A stretch of DNA of 37,785 nt from Bradyrhizobium cenepequi (GCF_020329485.1 NZ_JAGKJI010000062.1:1-37785), one strand, 5' to 3'; shown: positions 7,395 to 15,630, counted from the stretch's first letter. The notes: generated by a model not told the origin, from the letters alone. Numbers and translations are program-made.

Positions 7395-7880
7395 TCACGC
7401 CGGCAAGAGTCCAGCTACCCGATAGCTCTCGATCAATGCGTCGAATAGCGCGAGATCCGAGCGGCTCCTCGCCATGAGCTGAGCGCCGGCGATGGCGGCG
7501 AAGATGGCGCGAGCCCTCGGTTCGCTTTCCTCGGCGCTGACCACGGCCGCAGCGGATAGCATCCTGCTCAGCCACGCCACGTTGACATCGACGAAGGTCT
7601 GGACCTCCTTCTTCACCGCGTCCGGAAGGTCGTCGTATTCGGCGGCCATGAAGCTGCAAAGGCACATGCGATTATCGTTCGCGAGCGCCTTGCGGAACGT
7701 ATCGGGATATCGACGCAGGCACCGGACCGGATCCGAAGTTTCCGCCAGCATGGCCTCGAGATAATCCGCCGTGTCCTCCCAATAGCGCCTCGCGACCGCT
7801 GCGCCGAGATCAGCTTTGCTCGGGAAATGATGGTAGATGCTCGCGGCCTTGATACCCACTTCGTCGGCGAGATCGCGGCC
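7395..7880 (-). pseudogene. TetR-family regulator lacking its first helix (deletion remnant)
   Basis: About 160 residues are clearly TetR-like: DLADEVGIKAASIYHHFPSK (HTH helices 2-3), then a helical ligand-binding domain ending IESYRVAGLLPA. Upstream of codon D45 (about 7874) the open frame, which runs to 8006, no longer resembles TetR. It is the antisense of a glutathione S-transferase fragment on the plus strand. The usual 20-30 N-terminal residues (helix 1 and the natural start) are therefore missing. It could still be translated from the frame's first Met, giving a chimeric 203-residue protein, but DNA binding is doubtful. TetR and GST genes are often divergent neighbours; here the region between and including both starts seems deleted. 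Confidence 0.7.
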
Positions 7881-8087
7881 GTCCTGAAAAAACAGCCGTT
7901 CGTCGCCGGTGAGGCCTTCTCGATGGCCGACATCACGACCATAGGCGGTTTGATCTTTGCGGCGCTCGTGAAGCTGCCGGCGCCTGCGGAGTGCGAAGCT
8001 CTTCAAGCCTGGTGCGCGAGGATGCAGGAGCGTCCCAGTGTAAAGAGCCAGCTGTCGATGTCAGCGCCGACCGATGCCTCCGCTTGA
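7872..8087 (+). pseudogene. Glutathione S-transferase C-terminal fragment
   Basis: The frame encodes VLKKQPFVAGEAFSMADI, which is the GST C-domain signature (FxAGxxxSxADI), then a helix and LQAWCARMQERPSVK, the usual end of bacterial GSTs. The whole thioredoxin-like N-domain with the glutathione site is missing, and upstream sequence becomes the antisense of TetR. It cannot be a functional GST. It ends with TGA at 8087, about 80 bp before the csaA-like gene. Confidence 0.75.
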
Positions 8088-8108
8088 AATCGTTATCGGT
8101 GAACGATT
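8088..8108. promoter_or_regulatory. Inverted repeat AATCGTT-N7-AACGATT, candidate TetR-type operator
   Basis: A perfect 7-bp inverted repeat (8088-8094, 8102-8108) begins directly after the GST fragment's stop and lies about 60 bp before the csaA-like start. Length and AT-rich ends resemble TetR-family operators. It may control csaA or be a relic of the TetR/GST system. Confidence 0.35.
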
Positions 8109-8166
8109 GCTTTCATGATTTTGGAGTAGCAATCGAGGAACGAACGCCCGCAGCACCGAGGTTCAC

Positions 8167-8508
8167 ATGACGCAAACAATCGGGATCGAGGATCTCCTGG
8201 CCGTCGACATCAGGGTCGGCACCATCGTTGATGTTGTCGATTTCCCGGAAGCGCGGAAGCCGGCATGGAAGCTGACGATTGATCTCGGCCCTGAGGTCGG
8301 AACGAAGCGATCCAGCGCGCAGCTCACCGAGCTGTACTCCCCGGGGTCATTGATTGGCCGGCAGGTGGCTTGCGTGGTCAACTTGCCGCCGCGCAGGATC
8401 GGTCCATTCCAGTCGGAAGTGCTGACGCTGGGCTTTCCCGATGAACATGGCCGCGTGGTGCTGATCGCGCCTGAGCGGCCAATTCCCAATGGTGGGCGCC
8501 TGTTCTAG
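8167..8508 (+). CDS. csaA: CsaA-like tRNA-binding-domain protein
   Basis: This 113-residue protein consists of one OB-fold tRNA-binding domain of the Trbp111/CsaA type. It begins EDLLAVDIRVGTIVDVVDFPEARKP, continues AWKLTIDLGPEVGTKRSSAQLT and has the conserved VVNLPPRRIGPFQSEVLTLG and the end VVLIAPERPIPNGGRLF. CsaA proteins are homodimeric and bind tRNA or unfolded proteins, with chaperone or export-related activity reported in Bacillus. Length is complete. Its upstream region holds the palindrome at 8088-8108, and a dispersed repeat starts at its stop codon. Confidence 0.93.
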   Translation: MTQTIGIEDLLAVDIRVGTIVDVVDFPEARKPAWKLTIDLGPEVGTKRSSAQLTELYSPGSLIGRQVACVVNLPPRRIGPFQSEVLTLGFPDEHGRVVLIAPERPIPNGGRLF

Positions 8509-8580
8509 AGCATTGATCTGGAGATCATGTTCAAACAAGGAGACGAGATCATGATCCAATTCCGTTCAATCGGATCATGA
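8507..8580. repeat. Dispersed GATCATG repeat (copy 1)
   Basis: The stretch contains AGAGCATTGATCTGGAGATC, then GAGATCATGTTCAAACAA (8521-8538) and GAGATCATGATCC followed by GGATCATGA. The 18-base GAGATCATGTTCAAACAA and GAGATCATGATCC recur at 35307-35343 in the longer copy. This AGAGCATGATCC-type element is widespread in Rhizobiales intergenic regions. Confidence 0.75.
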
Positions 8581-8665
8581 CCTGGCCGGCCTGACCGCTT
8601 TGGAGCCGGCGGCCTTGAGCTGCCCTCTCTCAAACGTCACTCGCAGCCGCGAGCCGGCTGCGATT

Positions 8666-9826
8666 TCAACTCATGGCGACCGCCAGGGTTGCGGATTCCC
8701 TTACCGTGATTGTGATTGAATGGCTTTCGCTTGGGCGCGCGTCACGGCGTGCCTTGTAGAACTCGAGCACGCGTCTCGCCGTCCGGAGTTCAATCCGCTC
8801 GAAGTTTTCCCGCGCTTGATCGAGATCGATCTTGCTCAGTCTGCGGTCCGCTACTCTCATCAGCAGCAGAGCCTTGGCAGTCGCCCAGGAGCATCCGCTA
8901 GCCTTTGCGACGATCTGCACGGTGCCAGGATTGTCATTGAGAACTGCCCGCTCGACCAATTCGATCGGACAGGCTGCAAGGACGGACAACGCCATCACCG
9001 CTGTTTCAAAATCCTGCGCTCGAGCGGCGGCGTGAACATCCGCTTCCCCAAGTTCTCGCCAGTACTTGCGGCGCTTTACCCTCTTCCTTGCTCTGGCGTG
9101 ATCCGGCGACTGATTGCGGACCTCCAGATTTATGTCGTCGATGACCTCTGTAACAGCGTCATGCACCACGCCGGAAAAATGCGGGTTTGCCGCGACGATC
9201 TTGCTGCGGACGGAAGCAGAGGCAGTGTCCAGAAGTTTCAGGAAGTGATGTCGAGGGATGTCATGCCGCGTCCCGACACGCAGCGCAAGCTGGGTATCCT
9301 CGCTTGATCGCGCGACAAGCTCGCGAAAGCTGCCATCCGAAATGCGGGCGCCCGGGTTGCTCGCAACGGCATGGACCACGCCAGCTTCGCCGCGCAAAAT
9401 CAGCAAGTCCGTGATCGCCTCGCTAATCGTTCGACGTTGCGCGATTGCGTGAAGGTGGCCCTGACTTTGGGTGCTGGCGCAGACAACAAGATCGGAGTCG
9501 CTAAGGGCATTCGACTGACTGAGAACCGGCGCCGCCACGGCAACAGCATCATCCAACGCAAAAGCTTTGACCAACGATGCCGGTGCATTCGGGTCAGTCG
9601 CGAGATGGCCAGCCAGCTTGACGCGGGTCTTCAACTCAATCACGACGACGAGGGTCTTGAATATCTCGTCGAACAGTTTGATCTGCTGTTTGGAGTAGCG
9701 ACCAGATCCGGCAAGAAACAGGTCCGTGATGCGGGTGAGTGCCCTTAGCTGCCGTTTGGTCGATCCAGATGTCGTTGTATTTTGAACTTCATTGATTAGC
9801 GAGTAGAACGTCGTCGTCATGATCAT
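8666..9826 (-). CDS. DUF2336 domain-containing protein
   Basis: This 386-residue protein matches the DUF2336 family known mainly from alphaproteobacteria. It starts FYSLINEVQ, then RITDLFLAGSGRYSKQQIKLFDEIF, helical repeats with LAGHLATDPNAPASLVKAFALDD and VAAPVLSQSNALSDSDLV, HLHAIAQRRTISEAITDLLILRG and HDIPRHHFLKLLDTAS. No catalytic motif, signal peptide or membrane segment is visible. The alternating helices suggest a HEAT-like scaffold; function is unknown. Start choice is uncertain: ATG 9826, ATG 9820 and GTG 9859 are all possible and none has a good Shine-Dalgarno. It stands alone on the minus strand. Confidence 0.8.
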   Translation of the reverse strand: MIMTTTFYSLINEVQNTTTSGSTKRQLRALTRITDLFLAGSGRYSKQQIKLFDEIFKTLVVVIELKTRVKLAGHLATDPNAPASLVKAFALDDAVAVAAPVLSQSNALSDSDLVVCASTQSQGHLHAIAQRRTISEAITDLLILRGEAGVVHAVASNPGARISDGSFRELVARSSEDTQLALRVGTRHDIPRHHFLKLLDTASASVRSKIVAANPHFSGVVHDAVTEVIDDINLEVRNQSPDHARARKRVKRRKYWRELGEADVHAAARAQDFETAVMALSVLAACPIELVERAVLNDNPGTVQIVAKASGCSWATAKALLLMRVADRRLSKIDLDQARENFERIELRTARRVLEFYKARRDARPSESHSITITVRESATLAVAMS

Positions 9827-10054
9827 GGGGCTCGTCAGCACGTTCACCTTTGGCGGCACGGAGTTGATGGTAGCGAGCTAGCATGCAGGCAATGAAGATT
9901 GTTGCCTCGAGCTGCCTCAGAGATGATTAAAATTGTTGCCACTCGAAGCGTCGTCTGACCACAGCTCGAAGCTGCGGCGTTTTTCGTTTGCTCTCGCCGC
10001 GCACGCAACACGACGCGATTTAACGAATTTCTGCAGCGTCAACGTCGGATGAAT

Positions 10055-10636
10055 CTATCGCCGGCCGCGCTCGAAGGTCGCGCATAACAGCGTTGTCTCC
10101 TCCGGCGGGATAGCTGCACGAAAGAAGCGGCATGTGAATTGTGGACAGGCGTTGCTGGTCACGGCCTCGGCACTGTTCTCCGTCAAGAACGTGCACTCCC
10201 TGCAAATGTCCGCATGATGCCGCTGCTGGGTAATATCCAACCAGTCCAACACCTGACGGAGTGCATCGCGGGAGCTGGTCTGGCGATCGACCCCGAGTGC
10301 AGCAAACCCCTTTACAAGAACGTTGATCGGATCATGCCCAAGGAATTTCTCACCCTGCGCGGTCACGCATAGTATCACCGAGCGTTTGTCTTCCGCGGCA
10401 GGCTTGCGAACCAGGAATCCCTTTCTCTCGAGCACCTTGACGATTTGAGATGCGGTGCCCCTGGTGGTGCCGACAAAACTGGCCAGTGCCGACGGAGTCC
10501 GTGAGAACTGGTTCGCGCGGGCAAGAAAACGCAGGGCCATCCATTCGCGATCGCGCAGCCCGTGCCGACTACCTTCGAAGTGCCAAATCCTCGCCGTTTG
10601 AACCAATAATTCAACCGTCTCGCGTGCTAACGTCAT
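10055..10636 (-). CDS. MarR-family regulator with C-terminal cysteine cluster
   Basis: This 193-residue protein has a MarR winged helix at about residues 30-98: GLRDREWMALRFLARANQ, PSALASFVGTTRGTASQIVK (recognition helix), GFLVRKPAAEDKRSVILCVT (wing with the Asp-Lys-Arg-Ser motif). After a helical linker there is an unusual tail with C145, C148 (CRECTF), C164 and C169 (CPQFTC), then C185. Five cysteines in 41 residues suggest a metal or redox switch, though the ligand is unknown. Upstream is the short palindrome AATTC-AAA-GAATT, fitting autoregulation. No adjacent enzyme gene is obvious, so its targets are not clear. Confidence 0.85.
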   Translation of the reverse strand: MTLARETVELLVQTARIWHFEGSRHGLRDREWMALRFLARANQFSRTPSALASFVGTTRGTASQIVKVLERKGFLVRKPAAEDKRSVILCVTAQGEKFLGHDPINVLVKGFAALGVDRQTSSRDALRQVLDWLDITQQRHHADICRECTFLTENSAEAVTSNACPQFTCRFFRAAIPPEETTLLCATFERGRR

Positions 10637-10645
10637 GACCGACCC

Positions 10646-10658
10646 AATTCAAAGAATT
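10646..10658. promoter_or_regulatory. Palindrome upstream of the MarR gene, candidate operator
   Basis: AATTC-AAA-GAATT (10646-10658) lies 10 bp upstream of the marR-type ATG on the minus strand. Its AT-rich symmetric form and position fit a MarR auto-operator. Confidence 0.35.
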
Positions 10659-10759
10659 TGCGAGCAGTCTCGCGGCGCGCACCTCATTAGCGTCCTGATT
10701 CGATTCGCTGGCCGTTTTGGTTCGAGGCTCAACTCAACTGCATTCCTTTCCGCCCAGTA

Positions 10760-10942
10760 ATGCGCCGGCCATTAAGAAATTATCTGCTGATCGCCGGAAT
10801 TTCCCTGCAAGCAGCACTGATTTTATTAATCATCCGAAGATTGGACGGGACTGCACACCGCAGCAACGCAATCTGGATCGTCAGTGACAACGACATTGTC
10901 GTGGTCGCCGGCCGAGAGGTCGGCGGAGTATTTGAAGAATGA
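10760..10942 (+). CDS. Possible small membrane protein, unrecognised
   Basis: A 60-codon frame opens with a basic start (MRRPLRNY), then a hydrophobic segment LLIAGISLQAALILLII (about 9-25) long enough to span a membrane, followed by a polar tail. The layout suits a small single-pass protein, but no clear Shine-Dalgarno precedes the ATG and the family is not recognised. It may be chance. Confidence 0.3.
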   Translation: MRRPLRNYLLIAGISLQAALILLIIRRLDGTAHRSNAIWIVSDNDIVVVAGREVGGVFEE

Positions 10943-11205
10943 TGTTCACGTTACCGAACGTCTCCGAAGGATTCGCGTGATCAGACAAGAATTGCGCGTT
11001 GCTTTACGGATGCATTTTTGAAACAGCACGCGATGCCGTCACGGTAGGTGGCAGGCCTGCGCGTTGCAGTATGGGATGTCTGCGCTCCCTGCAGTGACGG
11101 CGGGCTTGCGCTGGCTCGCTGCCAAACCCTCGCAGACGCCACATGGTCGTTGATGGTTGCTTTCGTGGCAATGCATTACCTGTCCTAAATGCTGATCTCG
11201 TTTCC
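10943..11205. other. Intergenic, no gene seen
   Basis: The stretch between the small frame and the ftcR stop holds no supported gene and no strong terminator. It is less GC-rich than the coding regions. Confidence 0.4.
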
Positions 11206-11970
11206 TCAAGTGAGGATAGGTCGCAATCTCGATGGCGCCCGCTTGGCCAGGATCCCGACGGTTTGGAGATCTCGCGTCGTATCGTCCACGGAGATTCCTG
11301 TTGAGGCATCGAGACGGTAGCCGACGTATCGTCGGGAGACGATCGGATCGTAGCCGAGACGGTCACGCAGCTTCTTGCGCAGTTTGCTGACGTGACTTTC
11401 GATCACGTTTTCGTCAAACGTCGACTCGAAGATCCCATAAACCGCATTGAAGATCTGCGTCTTGGTCAGCCATTTCCCTTGCTGACCAACCATGTGCTCC
11501 AGGATGCGGAGCTCGCGACGCGGTAACATCATGACTGCTCCTCCAATTTCCGGGTCTCTCCCGTCAAAAAAGACTCGAATCGCGCTTGGCCTGCCATAGG
11601 TCGATGTTTCGAAACTGCGCCGGGAGATCGCGGCAGTTCTTGCCAGGATCTCTCGTGGATGGACCGGAACATGGACGACATCATCCACGCCAGCATCAAA
11701 GAGCTCAACCGTATGCTTGAGCATTCTCTGGTTGCTGAGTGCGATGATCGGCGCGCGGCAGCGCTTGCGGACAGTGCGGGGCAAGGTGGCGCGAGTATCA
11801 CAATCTCCAAGAACAAAGGCATCAATGGCCGACAGGTCATCTTCGCTGGCAGATTCCAGCCACCCCAAGAACTCCGTTGACGAAAATCCAACGGAAGACA
11901 CGCCTTCCCGATCGAAACCGCCAATGTAGCCTGTTGCAACGTTCTCTCGGTCATCAATGATTACATACAT
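11206..11970 (-). CDS. ftcR: FtcR/LafR-type flagellar transcriptional regulator (OmpR-like)
   Basis: This 254-residue protein strongly resembles FtcR, the rhizobial master flagellar regulator (LafR for lateral flagella in Bradyrhizobium). It starts MYVIIDDRENVATGYIGGFD and contains DAGVDDVVHVPVHPREILAR, IRVFFDGRDPEIGG, LPRRELRILEHM and a winged helix with TKTQIFNAVYGIFESTFDEN and VIESHVSKLRKKLRDRLGYD (about 169-209). The receiver is atypical: D56 in AFVLGD may be the acceptor site, but the usual lysine before Pro is V101 (HVPVHP). A C-terminal extension of about 30 residues follows the wing. The ATG at 11970 has GGGGGCAAGGA upstream, and it matches the FtcR start. The flagellin gene at 36891 is a possible target but is 25 kb away. 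Confidence 0.9.
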   Translation of the reverse strand: MYVIIDDRENVATGYIGGFDREGVSSVGFSSTEFLGWLESASEDDLSAIDAFVLGDCDTRATLPRTVRKRCRAPIIALSNQRMLKHTVELFDAGVDDVVHVPVHPREILARTAAISRRSFETSTYGRPSAIRVFFDGRDPEIGGAVMMLPRRELRILEHMVGQQGKWLTKTQIFNAVYGIFESTFDENVIESHVSKLRKKLRDRLGYDPIVSRRYVGYRLDASTGISVDDTTRDLQTVGILAKRAPSRLRPILT

Positions 11971-12889
11971 GCGGTCCTTGCCCCCATTCGCCTGGCCTGT
12001 TGGAATTTCTTGTAAGGACTTTTTCGTTCGACGTGTGCCGATGGTGGTGCTGATAGCGCGAGCAGATGCTGCAACTGGTGTGAGGGTACACATCTCGCCG
12101 GCAATGACCGAAACGCTGTCATGTGGTCACTGCATGAAGCAACAAGGCTTGTCCGGTCCAGCTGTCTATCAGCCCAGAACCAGCTGACCATAGGGCGGCA
12201 GTGCGCTAGCCGAGAAGCAGCGGAGCCCACGTTGGTGGCAGGAATTGCCCTGCGCAGGCAATTTGTTCTTTCCGGATGCGTCACTTGCAGATTCAGCTTT
12301 TGTGGCGTGGGGCTCAGCGCGTCGTGGATTTGGGTTTTGAGATTCAGACTCGACGAGACGCCACAAACGCACACACACAATCGTGAAGGTGCCCCAAAGA
12401 CATAGGGTCACCTCGAAGAAGGAACGGCCAGCTCAGTCGTGTCGGAGCGCTTTTCCCAAGTTGAGCGCTCCAAAAATTTGCCGTTCTTCTGAAGCAGCGA
12501 TGTGAATCGCTCGTCCTGACGTTGGCAAAATGCAGAAATGCAATCAAGCTCGCCCCAAGAGTACTTAGTACGCAAGGTGACCGTTTGTTTTGAAGCAAAT
12601 GAAGCAACTAGTTTTGGAGCAATCATTAGATGATTTTGAAATGATGTTAATTTGCATTGATGGCCTCCAACGCCCGATCGCGAACCCGCCGCGCCAAGAT
12701 CAAGCATCGTCCATTGCCGGCCGGAAAACCCGCCGATAGGCTCAAGCAGCGCTGTGCCTTTGGCGGCACGGCGCAAGCGGCATGCGCCTTCTTCGCCAAG
12801 CTCGAGCCCGAGTGGCAAAATATCTTTCTGTGGCGATTCTAAATTTCGCAGCGAGGCAACAGGGGGTCGTCGCCTTGCTGCGCTTGGTC
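11971..12889. other. 0.9-kb region without a recognisable gene
   Basis: Several overlapping frames are open on both strands but none has domain-like sequence, consistent start sites or signal features. The left part holds the ftcR promoter. Part of the minus-strand frame around 12410-12700 reads like degraded coding sequence, but it was not recognised. It could be a relic of lost genes. Confidence 0.4.
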
Positions 12890-13315
12890 CTATTCCGTCG
12901 GCGGCGGGGCTGGGATGGCCCAGGATGGATCGGCCCCGAAGGGGTGGTCGATGAAGAACGCCCAAGTGCCGTCGGGGAGCCTGCAGTGCACCTCCATGCC
13001 GTGATGATGCACGTGGATGGGCTGGCCGTCCTTGCCGACACCGCTGATCAGCCACTGCGATCTGGTCATGGCAAAATCGCCGGCGATGGTGGTGTGGTGG
13101 GTGATGACATCCATGTGCGGCTTCAGGCCGACATAGGCGGCCATGGTCTGGCGGATTGCACCGGCACCTCGGGCGATTGTGGTGCCGCCATGGACCTGGT
13201 CGACCTGCACGATCGAGGCCTCGGGATGGTACATCGCGACCGCGGCATCGACGTCGTTGGCATTGAAGGCTCGCGCCAGCCAAAGATTGCACAGTTCGGG
13301 GGACGGTGCGCCCAT
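12890..13315 (-). CDS. NTF2-like / SnoaL-type protein (SgcJ/EcaC family)
   Basis: This 141-residue protein has the NTF2-like pattern: N-terminal helix ELCNLWLARAFNANDVDAAV, AMYHPEASIVQVD, a second helix GAGAIRQTMAAYVG, then strands with HHTTIAGDFAMTRSQWLI, IHVHHHGMEVHCRLPDGTWAF and IDHPFGADPSW. Such small cone-shaped proteins act as isomerases, dehydratases or ligand binders; the substrate is unknown. AGGAG precedes the ATG. It is divergent from a LysR gene across a 121-bp region with repeated CTTGCA boxes, so that LysR protein is its likely regulator. Confidence 0.8.
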   Translation of the reverse strand: MGAPSPELCNLWLARAFNANDVDAAVAMYHPEASIVQVDQVHGGTTIARGAGAIRQTMAAYVGLKPHMDVITHHTTIAGDFAMTRSQWLISGVGKDGQPIHVHHHGMEVHCRLPDGTWAFFIDHPFGADPSWAIPAPPPTE

Positions 13316-13365
13316 GCTGATCTCCTGATTGTTGTGGCGGTGCGCGGCTCAACATGGTGTGGCCG

Positions 13366-13438
13366 ATCTGCAAGGAAATGTGACGAACTTGCAGGCTGAG
13401 CTTGCGTAAGATGCAAGATGCTCCGGAGCCTTGCAGAT
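13366..13438. promoter_or_regulatory. Array of CTTGCA/TGCAAG boxes in the LysR/NTF2 divergent promoter
   Basis: Outer arms ATCTGCAAGG (13366-13375) and CCTTGCAGAT (13429-13438) form a perfect 10-bp inverted repeat. Inside are CTTGCAGG (13388-13395) and TGCAAG (13412-13417), a second nested pair. Four copies of one half-site in about 70 bp fit tetrameric LysR binding with DNA bending. The last box overlaps the LysR start codon, suggesting autorepression. Confidence 0.55.
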
Positions 13439-14336
13439 GCGTGAAACTCTCTCGCTGGATGACCTGCGCCTGATCCGTGCCATCGGCGATGCCGGCACCC
13501 TGACCGGTGCCGCCCGCCTGCTCCGGATCGACCACTCCACCGCGTTCCGCCGCCTCGGTGCGATCGAGCGTCGCCTAGGCACCAAGCTGTTCGAACGAGC
13601 GCGAGACGGATACACGCCAACCTCGGCGGGCGAAATGGCGATCGCGACCGGCGCGCATCTGCTTGCCGGTCTCGCCGATCTCGAGCAACGGCTGGCTGGC
13701 GAAGATTTGCGTCCCACGGGGACGGTGCGGGTGACCACGACCGACGCGCTCGTCGATCTGATGGCGCCTGTGCTGGCTGAGCTCAGGGCCGATCATCCGG
13801 GCATCGCGATCGAGCTAAACGTTGCAAACCAGTTCTTCACATTGACGAAGCGCGAGGCCGATATCGCGCTCCGGCCTGCCGCCGAGGCGCCGGAGCAGCT
13901 CGCCGGCCGGCGGCTTGCAAACGTTGCAACCGCTCCCTACGCCTCGTCGAGCTATCTCAGGAGAAATGGCAAGAAGCCACTTTCCGAATATCACTGGCTC
14001 GGATTCGACGACAGTCTCAGCCACCTTCGCTCGGCGCGTTGGATGGCGGCCCATTTGCCCGCAGAGCAGATCGTCTTCCGCGCCGATTCGCTGCTCGCGC
14101 TGAGATCGGCCGCGCGCGCCGGATTGGGCGTGGCGGCATTGCCTTGCTATTTCGCCGACAAGACGCCGGAGCTTCGCCGCGTCGAGTCGCCCATTCCGGA
14201 AATGGAGGGGACCTTGTGGCTGCTCACCCATCCCGACCTGCGGAAGGTTGCGCGCATCCGAACCGTGCTCGACGTTATGGCTGGCGCACTTTCCAGGCAG
14301 CGCGGCCTGATCGAGGGGCGCGAAGGAAAGCGCTAG
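13437..14336 (+). CDS. LysR-family transcriptional regulator
   Basis: This 299-residue protein has an N-terminal LysR HTH (LSLDDLRLIRAIGDAGTLTGAARLLRIDHSTAFRRLGAIERRLGTKLFERA, about residues 5-55, written here in part as the family pattern) and a substrate-binding domain starting about residue 88 (PTGTVRVTTTDALVDLMAPV). The S-x-S recognition helix is changed to DHSTAFRRL, as in LysR proteins that control NTF2 or related genes. The ATG at 13437 is preferred over TTG 13431. It is divergent from the NTF2-like gene, with paired CTTGCA boxes between, so control of that gene is inferred. The effector is unknown. Confidence 0.88.
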   Translation: MRETLSLDDLRLIRAIGDAGTLTGAARLLRIDHSTAFRRLGAIERRLGTKLFERARDGYTPTSAGEMAIATGAHLLAGLADLEQRLAGEDLRPTGTVRVTTTDALVDLMAPVLAELRADHPGIAIELNVANQFFTLTKREADIALRPAAEAPEQLAGRRLANVATAPYASSSYLRRNGKKPLSEYHWLGFDDSLSHLRSARWMAAHLPAEQIVFRADSLLALRSAARAGLGVAALPCYFADKTPELRRVESPIPEMEGTLWLLTHPDLRKVARIRTVLDVMAGALSRQRGLIEGREGKR

Positions 14337-14448
14337 GAACGCGTGCCGGCCTGATGCAATCGGCCAACCAGATTGGCCCTCCAAGCCATAATCGCCCTGA
14401 CGCTGCCGACCTAGTCTCCGGCCTCGCAAACAAGGCGTGGAGATAACA

Positions 14449-15630
14449 GTGGATTTTGAACTGTCCAGGGAACAACGCGACATCAGGGCCCGGGCCGCCG
14501 CCTTCGTGGAGGAGGTCTGCCGGCCGCTCGAAGATAGTTGGGGAACGGATGATTATGCCGTGCCGCACGACATCTTCATGGGCGTGGTGCGGAAATTCCG
14601 CGAATACGGCTTCAGGGGATTGGCGGTGCCGAAGGAAGCTGGCGGGCAGGGGCTCGGGACGATTGCGAAATGCCTGGTCTATGAGGAGATCGTGAGGTCG
14701 CCCGTGATGCATGGCCTGCTCGCGACCTGGTCGGGCTTTCTCGATCCGCATCCCGCGCTTCACGTCGCGCCGGAATGGCAGAAGGAGGCGTATCTCTATC
14801 CAATCCTCAAGGAGGACAAGTTTTACCACATCAACATCTCGGAGCCGGGCGCGGGCTCCGACGCCGCCGGGATCAAGACCACCGCCGTTCGTGATGGCGA
14901 GAACTACATCATCAACGGCATCAAGCGCTGGGCGCCGCCGCCGAACCATCCCGCCATCACGCCGAAATATCTGCTCTGTTATGCTGTGACCGATCCGACC
15001 AAGGGCTATGAAGGGATCAGCCTGTTCCTGGTCGACTATCCCAATCCCGGCGTCTCGGTGCTGCGCGAATACGAGACCATGGCGCCCGGCACCTATCTCG
15101 GCCGCAGCTGCGATTACCAGTACAAGGATTGCGTCGTCCCGGTGAAGAACATGCTCGGTGCGGAAGGCATGGGCTTCCGCTACATGATGGACCAGCTCAA
15201 CCGCAACCGCACCGTGATCGGCGCGCGTCTCACCGGAACGGCGCGCTGGGCGCAGACGCAGGCCGCGAAGCGGGCGCGGGAACGCGAGACCTTCGGCAAG
15301 CAGCTCGCAGAACGGCAGGCCATTCAGTGGATGCTCGCGGAATCGGAGATGGATCTCGAGCAGTCGCGACTGATGGTCTACAGGACCGCCTGGATGCTCG
15401 ATCGCGGCCTCGATGCGCGCAAGGAAGCCGCAATGGTGAAATGCTTCGCGCCGCTCGCCGCCTGCCGGGTTATCGACCGCGCCATCCAGATCCATGGCGG
15501 GCTCGGCGTGCTCAAGCAGAACCGCTTCGGCCAGCTCTATTTCCAGAGCCGCATCGCGCAGGTCGCGGAGGGCACCACCGAAGTGATGAAGATGACCATC
15601 GCACGCGAAGTGTTGCGCGAGTGTGAGTAG
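14449..15630 (+). CDS. Acyl-CoA dehydrogenase
   Basis: This 393-residue flavoenzyme would oxidise an acyl-CoA to the 2-enoyl-CoA, passing electrons to ETF. It has the N-terminal helical domain, a beta domain with FYHINISEPGAGSDAAGIKT (FAD/substrate-binding ISEPGAGSD) and WAPPP, and a C-terminal helical domain with RETFGKQLAERQAIQWMLAE, RAIQIHGGLGVLKQNRF and RIAQVAEGTTEVMKMTIARE, the FAD-binding end. Specific substrate is not evident; the motif set resembles FadE-like enzymes acting on branched or aromatic acyl-CoAs. The GTG at 14449 is chosen because GGAG lies 6 bases before it; GTG 14437 is the alternative. It lies 112 bp after the LysR gene on the same strand. Confidence 0.92.
   Translation: MDFELSREQRDIRARAAAFVEEVCRPLEDSWGTDDYAVPHDIFMGVVRKFREYGFRGLAVPKEAGGQGLGTIAKCLVYEEIVRSPVMHGLLATWSGFLDPHPALHVAPEWQKEAYLYPILKEDKFYHINISEPGAGSDAAGIKTTAVRDGENYIINGIKRWAPPPNHPAITPKYLLCYAVTDPTKGYEGISLFLVDYPNPGVSVLREYETMAPGTYLGRSCDYQYKDCVVPVKNMLGAEGMGFRYMMDQLNRNRTVIGARLTGTARWAQTQAAKRARERETFGKQLAERQAIQWMLAESEMDLEQSRLMVYRTAWMLDRGLDARKEAAMVKCFAPLAACRVIDRAIQIHGGLGVLKQNRFGQLYFQSRIAQVAEGTTEVMKMTIAREVLRECE

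Noticed and set aside
12408..13535. Minus-strand open frame covering the NTF2-like gene and beyond
   Set aside because: It overlaps the NTF2-like gene in another frame and shows low-complexity Arg/His/Gly-rich sequence without domains.
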